Shown piece by piece: positions 63,601 to 64,000 of a stretch of DNA of 64,000 nucleotides (positions within the stretch are counted from its first letter, which is position 1; each line of letters opens with the position of its first letter). Under the pieces are notes generated by a model. The model saw only the letters and a list, made by a program, of their open reading frames with translations, searched no databases and had not been told where the DNA came from. The stretch covers positions 1-64,000 of the forward strand of contig NZ_FMZU01000030.1 in the NCBI RefSeq assembly GCF_900101545.1, read 5' to 3'. A program made the translations under genes and the position numbers. This DNA comes from Variovorax sp. CF079 (lineage in GTDB: Bacteria; Pseudomonadota; Gammaproteobacteria; Burkholderiales; Burkholderiaceae_C).

Positions 63601-64000
63601 ATGAACGATGTCGCACGCCTCACGCATGTTCTGCCGGCGTCCACGCAACTGCCCGTCGATGCCTACTTCGACCCAGCCCTGTTCGCGCGCGAGCAGGAAC
63701 TGATCTTCGATCGATCGGCCCGCTACGTCGGGCACGAGAAGACCGTCCCGCAGGTCGGCGACTGGCGCCGGCTCGCGCAGGAGGGCGGCGGCCGCGTGCT
63801 GGTGCGCAACGCCGAGGGGGTGACGCTGATGTCCAACGTCTGCCGGCACCGGCAGGCGCTGATCCTCGGCGGCGAGACCGGCGACGTGCGCGGGCTCGCC
63901 AACCCCAGCGGCAACCTGGGCGCGACCGGCGGCCACATCGTCTGCCCGCTGCACCGCTGGACCTACGACGACCGCGGCGAGCTGCTGGGCGCGCCGCAGT
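63601..64000 (+). CDS. alcE: Rieske-type oxygenase, AlcE-like (cut by window end)
   Basis: The first 133 codons are present; the gene runs off the window. The Rieske ligands are CRH in SNVCRHRQALIL and CPLH in GGHIVCPLHRWTYD. The mononuclear iron domain would lie beyond the edge. In Bordetella, AlcE is an iron-sulfur oxygenase of the alcaligin operon, so this position suggests carbon hydroxylation of the siderophore backbone. A 65-base gap with GGAGATTCCG separates it from the FhuF-like gene. Confidence 0.8.
   Translation, partial: MNDVARLTHVLPASTQLPVDAYFDPALFAREQELIFDRSARYVGHEKTVPQVGDWRRLAQEGGGRVLVRNAEGVTLMSNVCRHRQALILGGETGDVRGLANPSGNLGATGGHIVCPLHRWTYDDRGELLGAPQ

Overview
The window looks like chromosomal DNA of a high-GC betaproteobacterium of the Comamonadaceae, most like Variovorax. 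This rests on GC-rich codon use, the gene content (trpS next to a site-2 protease and a YciO-type protein, the urt urea transporter, many solute-binding proteins and LysR/GntR/AraC regulators) and general protein resemblance; no database search was run. I see no rRNA, tRNA, CRISPR array, complete insertion sequence or prophage.

Layout. 0.2-1.2 kb: a prlF-yhaV toxin-antitoxin pair behind a promoter with two palindromes. 1.4-7.7 kb (minus): a seven-gene run zntB, rnm (PHP phosphoesterase), DMT transporter, yciO, M50 protease, trpS and a NarL-type response regulator. 7.8-10.7 kb (plus): ppk2, a PHB-depolymerase-type esterase and a class 3 lipase. 10.7-11.4 kb: a decayed nucleotidyltransferase/HEPN module. 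11.5-17.3 kb: urtABCDE for urea uptake, then a DedA-rhodanese fusion. 18.3-27.3 kb: a catabolic island around a GntR-type operator. Leftward from the operator lie a 976-residue four-module flavoprotein and an M20 deacylase; rightward lie a DapA-like lyase, an amino-acid-type ABC binding protein and permease, a dihydropyrimidinase/hydantoinase and a GntR regulator.

27.3-35.5 kb is a patchwork: an MFS carrier, a solitary ureD, a small kinase, slyX, a deaminase, a Rieske oxygenase, an enolase-superfamily pseudogene, AraC, SDR, OsmC and EthD genes, plus two copies of a palindromic repeat. 35.6-43.1 kb holds two related NMT1/THI5-type binding proteins, one beside a 2-oxoglutarate/Fe(II) oxygenase and one in a complete ABC operon ending in a nucleoside deaminase. 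Between them sits a BigR-type sulfide/persulfide module (bigR-pmpA-pmpB diverging from blh). 43.3-53.5 kb: maeB, a flavin-dependent halogenase-like protein, the gcl-hyi-glxR glyoxylate operon with its LysR regulator, a LysE exporter and a GlxA-type regulator.

53.6-64 kb is an iron island: a Fur box, FecI-type sigma factor, FecR, a TonB-dependent receptor with an N-terminal signalling domain, and an alcaligin-type NRPS-independent siderophore operon (N-hydroxylase, MFS exporter, acyltransferase, IucA/IucC synthetase, FhuF-like ferric reductase, and a Rieske protein running off the window). A near-identical bipartite motif lies before fecR and before the receptor gene and is probably the promoter read by this sigma factor.

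A theme across the window is use of nitrogen-rich small molecules: urea import, ureide or hydantoin opening, base deamination and glyoxylate assimilation. That link is an inference from gene content.
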